Source of the DNA: Mycobacterium sp.
GTDB taxonomy: Bacteria > Actinomycetota > Actinomycetes > Mycobacteriales > Mycobacteriaceae
Length of the DNA: 52,579 bases
Assembly: GCF_029961025.1 (NCBI RefSeq)
Contig: NZ_JASBVP010000017.1
Location: 1 to 52,579 of the forward strand
Direction of reading: 5' to 3'
Shown: positions 25,845 to 36,689 of the stretch, one piece after another
How positions within the stretch are numbered: the first letter of the stretch is position 1
Layout of the letters: each line of letters begins with the position of its first letter
The notes under the pieces: model-generated
The model's input: only the letters and a program-made list of their open reading frames with translations
Database searches by the model: none
Told to the model about the DNA's origin: nothing
Translations under genes and position numbers: made by a program

Positions 25845-26225
25845 TTACAGCGGCCACTCGTGCAGTGTCAGGCCGACGAACAAACAGACTATGCACAGCA
25901 GTAGATTCAGCGCGACCAGAACCAGGGCGCCGACGACAAGCCATCGGATCCAGCATCGCCGCCGGCGTTTTAACCGCGCAAGGCGTTCTGCACGTCTTAT
26001 CTCGATCGCCGCGAGCGCGAAATCCACAGACAACAACTCGTCGGAGCCGGCGGGCGCGCCCGCCGCTATTTGCTGAAGACGGGTCGCAGGTATCTTCACG
26101 CCGACGCCGGCAAACCGCTGACTTAGGCGTCGCGCCTGTCTGCTGCTGAGCATCGATTCTCGCACGCCTGGCCGCCGGGACGGGTGTCCCCCGTTGCCGC
26201 CCCACAGGTTGGACGGGGTCGTCAT
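25845..26225 (-). CDS. Small membrane-anchored hypothetical protein
   Basis: A 126-residue protein. A soluble N-terminal ~85 residues include ESMLSSRQARRLSQRFAGV and a helical region, followed by a strongly basic stretch (RLARLKRRRRCWIRW) and one C-terminal hydrophobic helix (LVVGALVLVALNLLLCIVCL). This is tail-anchor-like topology. I choose ATG 26225 (MTTPSN). It is convergent with the 25133 gene. Function unknown. Confidence 0.55.
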   Translation of the reverse strand: MTTPSNLWGGNGGHPSRRPGVRESMLSSRQARRLSQRFAGVGVKIPATRLQQIAAGAPAGSDELLSVDFALAAIEIRRAERLARLKRRRRCWIRWLVVGALVLVALNLLLCIVCLFVGLTLHEWPL

Positions 26226-26348
26226 AGGCTGTGACTTTAGTTCCACATCACCCGCCCCGCGGGTCCCGCCCAGCTGCAAACGAATTGCCTTGCCGCCCGC
26301 CGAGCACCGCCAAAGCGCGGAACTTTCGGTGGGTACCCTGGGTCATTC

Positions 26349-27755
26349 GTGAATCAGGACAGGATCCGGGGTCTGGCGCCGGGTAGGAGAAAGTCGCGGC
26401 GGTACGGCGCACCCATCGGGACGGCTTCACCGTGGATTCGCCGCGGGGGTCCGGCCGTCCTGGCCGTCGCAACACTGCTCTATGTGGCGGCGTATGCGCA
26501 CTGGCCCACCCTGCCGGCCCAGGTTGATCTGCAGGTCTACCGCTTCGGGGCGATGCGGGCTTGGGACGGATGCGATCTCTATTCGGTCGGCCTCACCGGC
26601 AATCGCAAAGAGTTGCTGTTCGTCTACCCCCCATTCGCGGCGTTGTGCTTCTTGCCGTTGACATTCATCAGCGAGCGGGCCGCCGAGCTGGTGTGGTTGC
26701 CGACCGCAGGCGTCCTATTGACCTGCGCGGTCTGGCGCATGCTGAGGGCGCTGCGGGTTGCCCGGCCGGGTGAATTGTGGAGCCTCGCAGCGCTGCTGAT
26801 CGGTCTGGCGGCCTGGCTTGAGCCCTTCAGGCTTTCCCTGCAGCTCGGCCAGATCAACATCGCGCTGTTCGCACTGGTGCTTGTGGACCTCTTAGGGTCG
26901 GCCCACCGGAAATGGGCGGGCATCGGAATCGGCCTGGCGACCGGGATCAAGCTGACCCCGGCGTTGTTCATCGTCTATCTGGCCATGATCGGGCGTCGGC
27001 GCGCTGCGTTGGTGGCCACCGCAACGTTTGCCGCCACTATCGGTGTCGGGTTCGCGCTGTTTCCCGCCGACTCCCGCTACTACTGGTTGCGGGAAGGCTT
27101 TCATGACGTCGGCCGCATCTCCCAGGATCCGCGAGCCAACACCTCCGCCGCGGGATTGCTGCTTCGTCTGCACGTTCCGGATCCGCTGGTCATCGGCGCA
27201 ACGATTGCGCTCACCCTCGCCGCCCTGGCGCTCGCTGCGCTCGCCCACCGGCTGGGTCAGGCCGTGCTGGCCGCAGCCGTCGTGGGGATGGCTTCGGCCG
27301 CCGCTGCCCCGTTCAGTTGGAGCCACCACTGGGTGTGGTTCACGCCGCTATTGGTTCACCTCGGATACCGGGCGTACCTCCTGGGATGCGGGTATTCGGC
27401 TTGGGCGCTATGGCTTTCGTGGGCCCTACTGGCGGGTTGGCCGACCGCCGTGCGGGGCGGTACCCCGGAAACGGGGGTGCTCTCCTTGCGGCCCGGCGGA
27501 ATGTGGAACGACATCGTCCCAGGGAGCTACCTCGTCGTCTTGCTGGCCACGATGGCAGCTACGGCAACGTGGCTGTGGCGTTCGACAAGACCCCGGGACG
27601 GAGCACCGTCCCGCCCCGGCGAAGAGGCAGCGCCCGCCGGTAACCCCGGTGAAATCCTCAACCCGGCAACCCCGGACCCGATACCCGGTCACCGAGGCGT
27701 CGACCCGGGCGGGCATCCGGCGGGATTAAAAGCGACCGGCAGAAGTATTGACTGA
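26349..27755 (+). CDS. GT87 polyprenol-phosphate-dependent mannosyltransferase-like protein
   Basis: A 468-residue protein with about ten hydrophobic segments. It resembles DUF2029/GT87 enzymes, which add alpha-1,2-mannose to lipid-linked glycans such as LM/LAM or PIMs on the outer face of the membrane. Supporting motifs are VDLQVYRFGAMRAWDG with the acidic pair in the first loop, VYPPFAALCFLPL, RLSLQLGQINIALFALV, GLATGIKLTPALF, and SWSHHWVWFTPLL. GTG 26349 is the start. The C-terminal 60 residues are Pro-rich and soluble. It ends just inside the furA promoter region. Confidence 0.8.
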   Translation: MNQDRIRGLAPGRRKSRRYGAPIGTASPWIRRGGPAVLAVATLLYVAAYAHWPTLPAQVDLQVYRFGAMRAWDGCDLYSVGLTGNRKELLFVYPPFAALCFLPLTFISERAAELVWLPTAGVLLTCAVWRMLRALRVARPGELWSLAALLIGLAAWLEPFRLSLQLGQINIALFALVLVDLLGSAHRKWAGIGIGLATGIKLTPALFIVYLAMIGRRRAALVATATFAATIGVGFALFPADSRYYWLREGFHDVGRISQDPRANTSAAGLLLRLHVPDPLVIGATIALTLAALALAALAHRLGQAVLAAAVVGMASAAAAPFSWSHHWVWFTPLLVHLGYRAYLLGCGYSAWALWLSWALLAGWPTAVRGGTPETGVLSLRPGGMWNDIVPGSYLVVLLATMAATATWLWRSTRPRDGAPSRPGEEAAPAGNPGEILNPATPDPIPGHRGVDPGGHPAGLKATGRSID

Positions 27756-27778
27756 GTCCAGAAAAGTGCAACGATTGT
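27748..27778 (+). promoter_or_regulatory. furA-katG promoter, likely FurA-autoregulated
   Basis: TTGACT (27748-27753) can serve as -35 and GATTGT (27773-27778) as -10, separated by GAGTCCAGAAAAGTGCAAC. This resembles the known mycobacterial furA promoter, which also has CCAGAAAAG between the boxes and a leaderless or near-leaderless start. FurA represses its own operon there. The match to the family promoter is from memory. Confidence 0.55.
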
Positions 27779-27781
27779 GTG

Positions 27782-30420
<2,639 letters not shown>

Positions 30421-30434
30421 AGACTGGCGGGTGG

Positions 30435-31127
30435 TCAGGGCCGCCGGGATAGCTGGGCGCCGATAAGCGGTGCGATCCTGTCCGCCAGATAGGCATGGCC
30501 GTTGTCGTTGGGGTGCACACCGTCCGGTCCGATCAGATCGGGCCGGCCGACGAGCCAGCGGTCGCCGATCGGGTCGACGAATGTTGCTCCGGCGGCGCGG
30601 GCCTCGGCGTTGAGGATGTCGCGGATCTGCAGCATGCCGTCGGGAACATCGGCCGTCGGCCATGGCGGCCCGATCACCAACAGTCTCGCCGTCGGCGCAA
30701 CGCGGCGCGCCAAACCGAAGGTATCGCGCGCTTTTTCGGCCAGCAATGCGGGGTCGGCCCCCTGATCATTGCGGGAACCGAAGAACACCACCAGCGCGTC
30801 GTCGGGCCGGGCCGCGGCGGCGGTCAGATCTTCGAAAACGCTGCCGTGATCGCCACGCGCGACGTAACCGGCCCTGCCCTCCGCCGCCACATTGGCCAGG
30901 ACCCGCATCCCCCGTTGGGCAAGCATGCGCCAGGCTCGTGCCGTCCATGATTGCGCACCAAGACCACCCGCATCGGTGCCGTTGGTGTAGGAGTCACCGA
31001 TCACCGCGACGAGGCTTAACGGCGTGTCCAAGGTCAGCGTCCGAAAAATCCGCACCGGTAAGCGATGTCCGCCGACAGTGCTGACCAGCAACGCCAGTGA
31101 GAGGATGAAGGGCGTCAGACGGCTCAA
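30435..31127 (-). CDS. Secreted SGNH/GDSL hydrolase
   Basis: A 230-residue protein with an N-terminal hydrophobic signal/anchor (FILSLALLVSTVGG). Family blocks are in order: GDSYTNG with the catalytic Ser, GRAGYV, FFGSRNDQ with the block-III Asn, and DGVHPNDNGH with the catalytic Asp and His. The enzyme should cleave esters, possibly acetyl groups on envelope glycans. It is convergent with katG, 14 bp away. The acyltransferase-3 gene upstream on the same strand suggests a paired add/remove role for an acyl group; this is inference. Confidence 0.88.
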   Translation of the reverse strand: MSRLTPFILSLALLVSTVGGHRLPVRIFRTLTLDTPLSLVAVIGDSYTNGTDAGGLGAQSWTARAWRMLAQRGMRVLANVAAEGRAGYVARGDHGSVFEDLTAAAARPDDALVVFFGSRNDQGADPALLAEKARDTFGLARRVAPTARLLVIGPPWPTADVPDGMLQIRDILNAEARAAGATFVDPIGDRWLVGRPDLIGPDGVHPNDNGHAYLADRIAPLIGAQLSRRP

Positions 31128-31264
31128 CTGCTACCTCCAGGGTCACAAACGCAGGGGCCCGGCGCCGCAATTATCGCCGGCCGATGGCCTACCCGCGGGA
31201 AAACCCGGCGTCAACGCGCGGCTTTCGCCGAGCAACCGGCCCATGGGACCGGCAACCGGCCGAC

Positions 31265-32566
31265 TCACCCAGCAAGTGCACCGTCGATCGACTGGAGCTT
31301 GCCACCCATCGGCCCGCGGCGCTGGTCGATACGGGGCTGTGCATCGGCCCCGCGGACATCGACCATCTTGCGCATCCACCGGCGGGCCGGCTCTTCGACC
31401 AGGTGATACAGCAGGACCGCGGCACCCACGGCGATCGTCACCAGGCCCACGACGTTCCACTTCCACGGAAAGCTCTGCAGCGGAAGCTCGAACTGCTCGA
31501 CGGCCCATCCCCAGGCGGTGTGCACCAGCTCGTGCACCATGTAGAGACAAAACGAGATCTTTCCGCCGTAAACCATCAACCGGGTTGACAACAATCGGGG
31601 CAGGCTCCCGGCGCCGATCGCCAGCGTGATCACCAGCGGCACGAACAGCACGTCAACGATCCCGCCGCTGTCGGTCACTCCGCTCAAGGGATGCGCGTCG
31701 AGCAGGTAGAGGATGCCACCGATGGCGAGCATCAACAGCGTGGCGAGATAGCCGGCGGCGCGGCGGGCCCGGCCGGTCAACCGTAGCCTGAGGACGGCGG
31801 CACAGGCCAGCGCGCCCGCGGTGAATTGCGTGACGATGCGCGGCAACCAGCTCCACGGGGTGTAGAACTGCCCGCTGACCAACAACAGCATCACCGGCGG
31901 CAACGACGCCGCCACAGCCAGCCAGATCAGGTTGCGTGCCCTCGTCGTCTGCTTCATCCGGAAGATCGCCAAAACAAGCAGGCCGAACAGCAGGTAGGCC
32001 AGCCATTCCGCGCTGATCGACCAGGCCGGTCCATCCCAGCTGGACCCATCGAAGAACGGCTGAAACCACAGCTGCACCAGCAGGACCTGGCGCAGGTAGC
32101 TGGCCGCCGTCAGCCGGCTCGCGTCCGGTGACGGGACATGACCGACATGCAGTGTGAAGATCACCCACAGGGCGGCGAGGTGCAATGTGACCAGGTAGAC
32201 CGGCCACACCCGGGCCAGCCGCAGCCACAGGAAATGCACGGTGGCGCGCACCGACCAGGACCGGCCCATGCGCTCGAGGTAATTCCAGGTCAGGACGAAC
32301 CCGCTGAGGATGAAAAACAAGTCGACACCTTGCGCACCGCAGTTGAGCACTGGCGCCAGCGCATCACGGAAATCAGGGGCTGCGTCACCCAACATCGGCC
32401 GAAAGTGAAACAGCACCACCCACGCGGCGGCGACGATGCGCAGTCCGGTCAGTGCTTTGATCTCTGCGGTATGCACACCACTCTTTCTGTTCTGTTCTTT
32501 CTGTTCTTTCTGTTCTTTCTGTTCTTTCTGTTCTTTCTGTGCCGACGCTGCCGGTCCGCCGGCCAC
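31265..32566 (-). CDS. Acyltransferase-3 (OafA-like) with N-terminal KEQ repeat
   Basis: A 433-residue membrane protein with about ten helices. Family signatures are LTGLRIVAAAWVVLFHFRP with the catalytic-type His in the first helix, GVDLFFILSGFVLTWNYLERM, and WLRLARVWPVYLV. It should transfer an acetyl or acyl group to an envelope glycan or lipid. If translation starts at GTG 32566, the protein carries five KEQ repeats encoded by a 9-bp minisatellite. GTG 32476 starts just before the conserved helix and would leave the repeat upstream as leader. I cannot decide between them. It is followed by the SGNH hydrolase on the same strand. Confidence 0.85.
   Translation of the reverse strand: MAGGPAASAQKEQKEQKEQKEQKEQNRKSGVHTAEIKALTGLRIVAAAWVVLFHFRPMLGDAAPDFRDALAPVLNCGAQGVDLFFILSGFVLTWNYLERMGRSWSVRATVHFLWLRLARVWPVYLVTLHLAALWVIFTLHVGHVPSPDASRLTAASYLRQVLLVQLWFQPFFDGSSWDGPAWSISAEWLAYLLFGLLVLAIFRMKQTTRARNLIWLAVAASLPPVMLLLVSGQFYTPWSWLPRIVTQFTAGALACAAVLRLRLTGRARRAAGYLATLLMLAIGGILYLLDAHPLSGVTDSGGIVDVLFVPLVITLAIGAGSLPRLLSTRLMVYGGKISFCLYMVHELVHTAWGWAVEQFELPLQSFPWKWNVVGLVTIAVGAAVLLYHLVEEPARRWMRKMVDVRGADAQPRIDQRRGPMGGKLQSIDGALAG
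32492..32540. repeat. 9-bp minisatellite, five perfect copies
   Basis: CTGTTCTTT is repeated without change at 32492-32500, 32501-32509, 32510-32518, 32519-32527 and 32528-32536, plus a partial unit. Read on the minus strand it encodes Lys-Glu-Gln per unit. A further related unit precedes it after a 4-5 bp slip. Such arrays change length by replication slippage. Confidence 0.95.
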
Positions 32567-32984
32567 CGGCGCAGCCGGGCGGCCATTGCGCGGTTCCGCG
32601 CACGTTAACCCGCAGCCCTCGCAGACTAACAGCGAAACCTCCGCAATCGCGCGGATAGACCGCCGTTGCTACCGGGAAAGGCCGGCAACTGCGGATAGGG
32701 GCGGATAGCGGGCGAACAGGGGTAGGGCATGGCAATCCACCGGGGTCCGCCGCGATGGCCGGGGCACGCCGGGACCGGAAAGCGCATAGCGTGCCCGCTG
32801 ACCACGGCGGGTGAGCTGTCGGAACAGAATGTTGCTTGAGGCTGACACCGTGGTACGAAAGTGGTTTCTTAGCAAAGAGTTAGACGCTACTTCCGGCCTC
32901 CTTAGATTTTGCGGGCTAACGTTGGAGTCTCAAGGTTGGCTGGGCAATTAGTCGGCCGCGCATTTCTCCGGAACGAGGCTGCTG
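32567..32984. other. 418-bp divergent intergenic region
   Basis: No gene supported. It must hold the promoters of the acyltransferase (minus) and STAS (plus) genes. From about 32820 the base composition becomes AT-richer (GTGGTTTCTTAGCAAAGAG near 32870), suggesting the plus-strand promoter. Confidence 0.4.
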
Positions 32985-33425
32985 ATGACTTTCGCGAGTA
33001 CCACGACTCGATACGGAAACCCCGCCTTCGACTGCGGCGGCGCCCAGATTCGGGCTCATTGCCGTCATCTGGCGACCGTGGTGGCGGTCCACGGTGCAAT
33101 CGAGCCGGGCAACGTCGATCGGATCGGCGCGTATATCCGACAATGCGCACGGGTGAAAAACTCCCTTGTGCTCGACCTGAGCGGTGTGAATTCCTTTGCT
33201 CCGGTTGGCTTCTCGCTTGTGTATCTTGTCGATGAGGAGTGTGGCGCAGCCGGGGTGCAGTGGTTGCTGGTCGCCAGTCCGGCCGTGATGGAGGTGCTTC
33301 GTGACTATTACGACGAGGCCGCATTCCCGGTGACGTCTTCGGTGCACGAGGCGTTGCACAACCTCGCTGACACGATCGTCCGTCGCCGCCAGCTGTTGCT
33401 GCCCCTGATCAAAAAGTCGGCATAG
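32985..33425 (+). CDS. STAS-domain protein (anti-sigma-factor-antagonist-like, Rv1904-like)
   Basis: A 146-residue cytosolic STAS-domain protein. The beta strand and loop SLVLDLSGVNSFAPVGFSL match the antagonist fold. The serine usually phosphorylated in this loop (DSSG-type) is replaced here by Ala-Pro-Val-Gly, so regulation by an anti-sigma kinase may differ. It starts at ATG 32985. Rv1904 sits beside aao in M. tuberculosis, as this gene sits close to aao here. Its partner is unknown. Confidence 0.8.
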   Translation: MTFASTTTRYGNPAFDCGGAQIRAHCRHLATVVAVHGAIEPGNVDRIGAYIRQCARVKNSLVLDLSGVNSFAPVGFSLVYLVDEECGAAGVQWLLVASPAVMEVLRDYYDEAAFPVTSSVHEALHNLADTIVRRRQLLLPLIKKSA

Positions 33426-33465
33426 CGCCCGGGTGATCCCGCTGTCATCCGGCGATGCTCGACAC

Positions 33466-33502
33466 GCCACCCGGTGACGGCCCGCCACGTGAGGCGGGTG
33501 GC
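33466..33502. terminator. GC-rich stem-loop after STAS gene
   Basis: GCCACCCG (33466-33473) pairs perfectly with CGGGTGGC (33495-33502). An alternative inner hairpin, CCCGCC (33481-33486) with GGCGGG (33493-33498), uses part of the same right arm, so the two are mutually exclusive. It could be a terminator for the STAS gene or a leader structure for the 33552 gene. Confidence 0.4.
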
Positions 33503-33551
33503 AGCCGGGTATCTGACCCGCGGCGCCGGCTGCCCGGGTAGGCTTTGGTGG

Positions 33552-34046
33552 ATGCGGTCGATGAAAGCGGTGAGTGTCGCTGCAGCTTTCGTTTTGGCGG
33601 CCTGGGGCGCGTCCGGGGCTATCGCCGGCGCCGAGCCACCCGGGCCACCCGGCCCTACTCCCAATCCGCATCAGCCCGGGTCGCCGCCGCCCGGTCCCAA
33701 GACCACCATCGACCACGACGGCACCTACGCGGTGGGAACCGATATCGTGCCGGGCACCTACAGCTCGGCGGGACCGGTGGGCAAGGGAACCTGCTACTGG
33801 AAGCGGGTCAGCGGCCCCAACGGCACCGACATCGTTGACAACGCTATGACCAAAAAGCCGCAGGTTGTCCAGATCGATCCCAGCGACAAGGCATTCAAGA
33901 CCGATGGCTGTCAGCCGTGGCAGAAGACCGACCCGGCGGACACCCGACCTCCGCTGGGGCTGCCACCGTCGGCGTTGCAGGCAATCCTCGGCGGTCTCAA
34001 CGGTGTCGTCGGCCAGCCCGGTGCGCCGCCGGCTCCCGGGCCCTGA
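33552..34046 (+). CDS. Secreted hypothetical protein, Rv1906c-like
   Basis: About 164 residues with a Sec signal peptide (VSVAAAFVLAAWG ... AIAGAE). A Pro-rich spacer follows (PPGPPGPTPNPHQPG). The conserved extracellular module reads DGTYAVGTDIVPGTYSS ... GTCYWKRVSG, a pattern I know from actinobacterial secreted proteins of unknown function. The mature region also has a Cys near DGCQPW that could pair with the CYW cysteine. I start at ATG 33552; the frame upstream to 33474 is not signal-like. It lies directly before aao, as Rv1906c lies next to aao (Rv1905c) in M. tuberculosis. Confidence 0.75.
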   Translation: MRSMKAVSVAAAFVLAAWGASGAIAGAEPPGPPGPTPNPHQPGSPPPGPKTTIDHDGTYAVGTDIVPGTYSSAGPVGKGTCYWKRVSGPNGTDIVDNAMTKKPQVVQIDPSDKAFKTDGCQPWQKTDPADTRPPLGLPPSALQAILGGLNGVVGQPGAPPAPGP

Positions 34047-34138
34047 CGGTGCCGCCGACCCGTTGCCCTGCGGGGACACCCCGACGGTAGTGGCCGCGCC
34101 CACCAGTGGCCGGCGGGTGCTTCGGTTACCGTGCAGGT

Positions 34139-35137
34139 ATGGCGGACGATCGGAGAGATGCGCTGGTGCTCGGTGCCGGCGTCAGCGGGCTGACCACTGC
34201 CATCTGCCTGGCGGAGTCCGGCTGGGCGGTGCGCGTGTGGGCGGCCGCAATGCCGGAGGCAACAACGTCGGCGGTGGCCGGCGCGGTGTGGACGCCGGTG
34301 TTCGCCGAACCGGTCACCAAGACCCTGGCCTGGAGCGAAACCTCGTTGCACGCATTTCACGAGCTATCAAAGGATCCCGCCACCGGTGTGCGTCTGGCGC
34401 CGGCGCTGATCGTCGGTGCGCCACCCCACCCCGATGAGCCGCCCAGGGCCGATGGGTTACCCGGACCCGGTGAGCTGGCACCGCACGCCGAGCTGGTTCC
34501 CGACCTGCGTCCGGCGGATCCCACCGAAATCCCCGACGGTTTCCGGATGGGGTTTCACGCCACGCTGCCGTTGATCGACATGCCCCGATACCTGGTCTAT
34601 CTGACCGGACGCCTGGCGGCGGCCGGCGGCACAATCGAAACGCATCCGGTGCGATCCCTGGAGGAGGCCGCGGAGGCCGCGGCGACGGTCGTGAATTGTG
34701 CGGGCCTCGGCGCCCGCGACTTGACCGGCGACGAGACGGTGCGACCGGTGTTCGGCCAACACGTCGTGCTCACCAACCCCGGCTTGGAGCAGCTGTTCCT
34801 CGAGTTGACCACGGACACGGAATGGACCTGCTATTTCCCGCATCCGCAACGCGTGGTCTGCGGCGGTATCCGCATTCCCGGACGCTGGGACACCAGCCCG
34901 GACCCTGACATCACGGAGCGAATCCTGCGCCGCTGCCGCCGGATCGAGCCGCGGCTGGACAATGCGGAGGTCGTCGAGACGATTACCGGGCTTCGTCCCG
35001 ACCGCCCCGCCGTTCGGGTGGCAGCCGAGCCCCTCCGGCGGGCTCGCTGCATTCACAACTACGGCCATGGCAGCAGCGGTGTCACCCTGTCCTGGGGGTG
35101 TGCCCGGGAGGCGGCCGAACTGGCCGCCCGTACCTAA
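34139..35137 (+). CDS. aao: D-amino-acid oxidase
   Basis: A 332-residue FAD-dependent oxidase of the DAAO family. The FAD-binding motif is LGAGVSGLTTAI at residues ~9-20. AGAVWTPVFAEP and the late HNYGHGSSGVTLSWG (with the conserved Gly-Ser-Gly loop) are family markers, as is GLRPDRPAVR. It would oxidise D-amino acids to keto acids and hydrogen peroxide, a function that fits its proximity to katG only loosely. ATG 34139 is chosen because the FAD motif begins there; the open frame extends to 34106. Confidence 0.9.
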   Translation: MADDRRDALVLGAGVSGLTTAICLAESGWAVRVWAAAMPEATTSAVAGAVWTPVFAEPVTKTLAWSETSLHAFHELSKDPATGVRLAPALIVGAPPHPDEPPRADGLPGPGELAPHAELVPDLRPADPTEIPDGFRMGFHATLPLIDMPRYLVYLTGRLAAAGGTIETHPVRSLEEAAEAAATVVNCAGLGARDLTGDETVRPVFGQHVVLTNPGLEQLFLELTTDTEWTCYFPHPQRVVCGGIRIPGRWDTSPDPDITERILRRCRRIEPRLDNAEVVETITGLRPDRPAVRVAAEPLRRARCIHNYGHGSSGVTLSWGCAREAAELAART

Positions 35138-35267
35138 CTAACTGTCACTAACTGTCAGCCCTCCGCGCTGCTGAGCAACGCCGCATGACACCCGGCAGTT
35201 TCCGCACCGAGCGGCAGATGCGTCAAACGAGGCATTTCGGACCCCGGTTAGCGCGACACTAGGGGCC

Positions 35268-35882
35268 ATGGATACTGAGGACTCGACGGTGCGCGTAGTT
35301 AACAAAGTCGTGGCGGTAGCCGCCGGCCTGGCGCTCCTGGTGGCGCAAACCGGCTGCGCCGGCGGTCGGAAGACGTCATCGCCACCGGCTACCCAAGCCA
35401 CGACCGCCGGACCGTCCAGCGTGACGCCGGTCGCTGAGCACCTGACGATCGCCAGCCCGGCGTTCGCAGACGGGGCGCCGATCCCGGTTCAATTCACCTG
35501 CAAAGGCGCCAACATCGCGCCCCCGTTGACGTGGTCGGCTCCCCCGGATGCCGCGGAGCTCGCGCTCGTTGTCGATGACCCGGATGCGGTCGGCGGGCTG
35601 TACATCCACTGGATCGTGACCGGGATAGCCCCCGGTTCGGGCAGCACCACCGACGGTCAGACTCCCGACAACGGTCACAGCATCGCCAACTCCGGCGGTC
35701 AGCAAAGCTACTTCGGGCCCTGCCCGCCATCGGGCAGCGGCACCCACCACTACCGGTTCACCCTTTACCAGTTTTCCACCCCGCTCCAATTGCCCGCGGG
35801 ATCGGCCGGCGCGCAGGCAGCGCACGCGATTGCGCAGGCCGCAACCGCGCGGGCCACCCTCACCGGGACCTTCCAGGGGTGA
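35268..35882 (+). CDS. PEBP/YbhB-family putative lipoprotein (LppC/Rv1910c-like)
   Basis: About 204 residues. A hydrophobic signal ([17 protein letters not shown]) ends in a possible but non-ideal lipobox. The rest is a phosphatidylethanolamine-binding-protein fold: [60 protein letters not shown], the usual D-P-D-A and GPCPPxGxxHHY signatures. M. tuberculosis has two such proteins next to furA (Rv1910c and lppC). ATG 35268 or GTG 35289 could be the start. Ligand unknown. Confidence 0.85.
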   Translation: MDTEDSTVRVVNKVVAVAAGLALLVAQTGCAGGRKTSSPPATQATTAGPSSVTPVAEHLTIASPAFADGAPIPVQFTCKGANIAPPLTWSAPPDAAELALVVDDPDAVGGLYIHWIVTGIAPGSGSTTDGQTPDNGHSIANSGGQQSYFGPCPPSGSGTHHYRFTLYQFSTPLQLPAGSAGAQAAHAIAQAATARATLTGTFQG

Positions 35883-36002
35883 TGCCCTGGCGTCGCGGGT
35901 GGGGTGGCGGTGCACGACACCCGTCGGCGACCGTCGTGGTGGTATCGACGAGTCCCCCTCGGCCACGCCTGTCGGCTCCCGGCGACTGGGCTAGGTTGGC
36001 GG

Positions 36003-36689
36003 GTGGTGACCGAACCAGCGTTGTTTGCCTTCGAAGAGGTCGTGGTCGAGCGCGCCGGAGTCCGTGCCCTCGACGGTTTCACGGCCGCCGTACCGGGCGA
36101 GGGGGTGACGGCGGTGGTCGGACCGTCGGGGTCGGGCAAATCGACGATGCTGAGGTTGTGTAATCGGCTCGAGGTTCCCACCGCGGGCCGGGTGCTATTC
36201 CGCGGAGCCGACATCGCCGGCCTGGATCCGCTGCGGTTACGCCGCCGGGTGGGCATGGCTTTTCAGCGTCCGACACCATTCCCCGGCACCGTGGCCGACA
36301 ACTTGCGTATCGCCGATCCGCAGGCCGGCGAGTCGCAGATGCGTGACGTGCTGGCGCGGGTGGCGCTGACCGGCTCGTGGCTCGACCGTGACGCCACCAC
36401 GCTGTCGGGTGGAGAGGCACAACGAATGTGCCTGGCGCGTGCCCTGATTGCGAGACCGGAAGTCCTTCTGCTGGATGAGCCCACCTCCTCGGAGGACGCG
36501 GAGACGGCCATAGCGATCGAACGGGCGGTGCGAAAGCTGGCCGACCTGGGAATGAGTGCGCTGTGGGTCAGCCATGACGAGGCGCAGGTGCGGCGCATCG
36601 CCGACCGGGTCCTGCGCCTCGAGCGGGGCCGTTGCCTGGGGATCGAACCGGTCATCGCCGACCCGGGACGTGGGCAGGTGCCGTGGTGA
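36003..36689 (+). CDS. ABC transporter ATP-binding protein (FetA-like)
   Basis: About 228 residues. Walker A is GPSGSGKST, the Q-loop AFQRPTPFP, the signature LSGGEAQRMCLARAL, Walker B VLLLDEPTSSED, and the switch His is in WVSHDEAQ. The D-loop usually reads SALD; here it is SSEDAE, which is unusual. GTG 36003 or 36006 gives the conserved start; the frame extends to 35904 without similarity. It overlaps the permease gene by GTGA, so the pair is translationally coupled. The partner is a UPF0014 permease, as in FetA-FetB iron exporters. Confidence 0.85.
   Translation: MVTEPALFAFEEVVVERAGVRALDGFTAAVPGEGVTAVVGPSGSGKSTMLRLCNRLEVPTAGRVLFRGADIAGLDPLRLRRRVGMAFQRPTPFPGTVADNLRIADPQAGESQMRDVLARVALTGSWLDRDATTLSGGEAQRMCLARALIARPEVLLLDEPTSSEDAETAIAIERAVRKLADLGMSALWVSHDEAQVRRIADRVLRLERGRCLGIEPVIADPGRGQVPW

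Noticed and set aside
32492..32540. Phase-variable frameshift repeat
   Set aside because: The unit is 9 bp, so copy-number change keeps the frame; only tail length or leader spacing can change.
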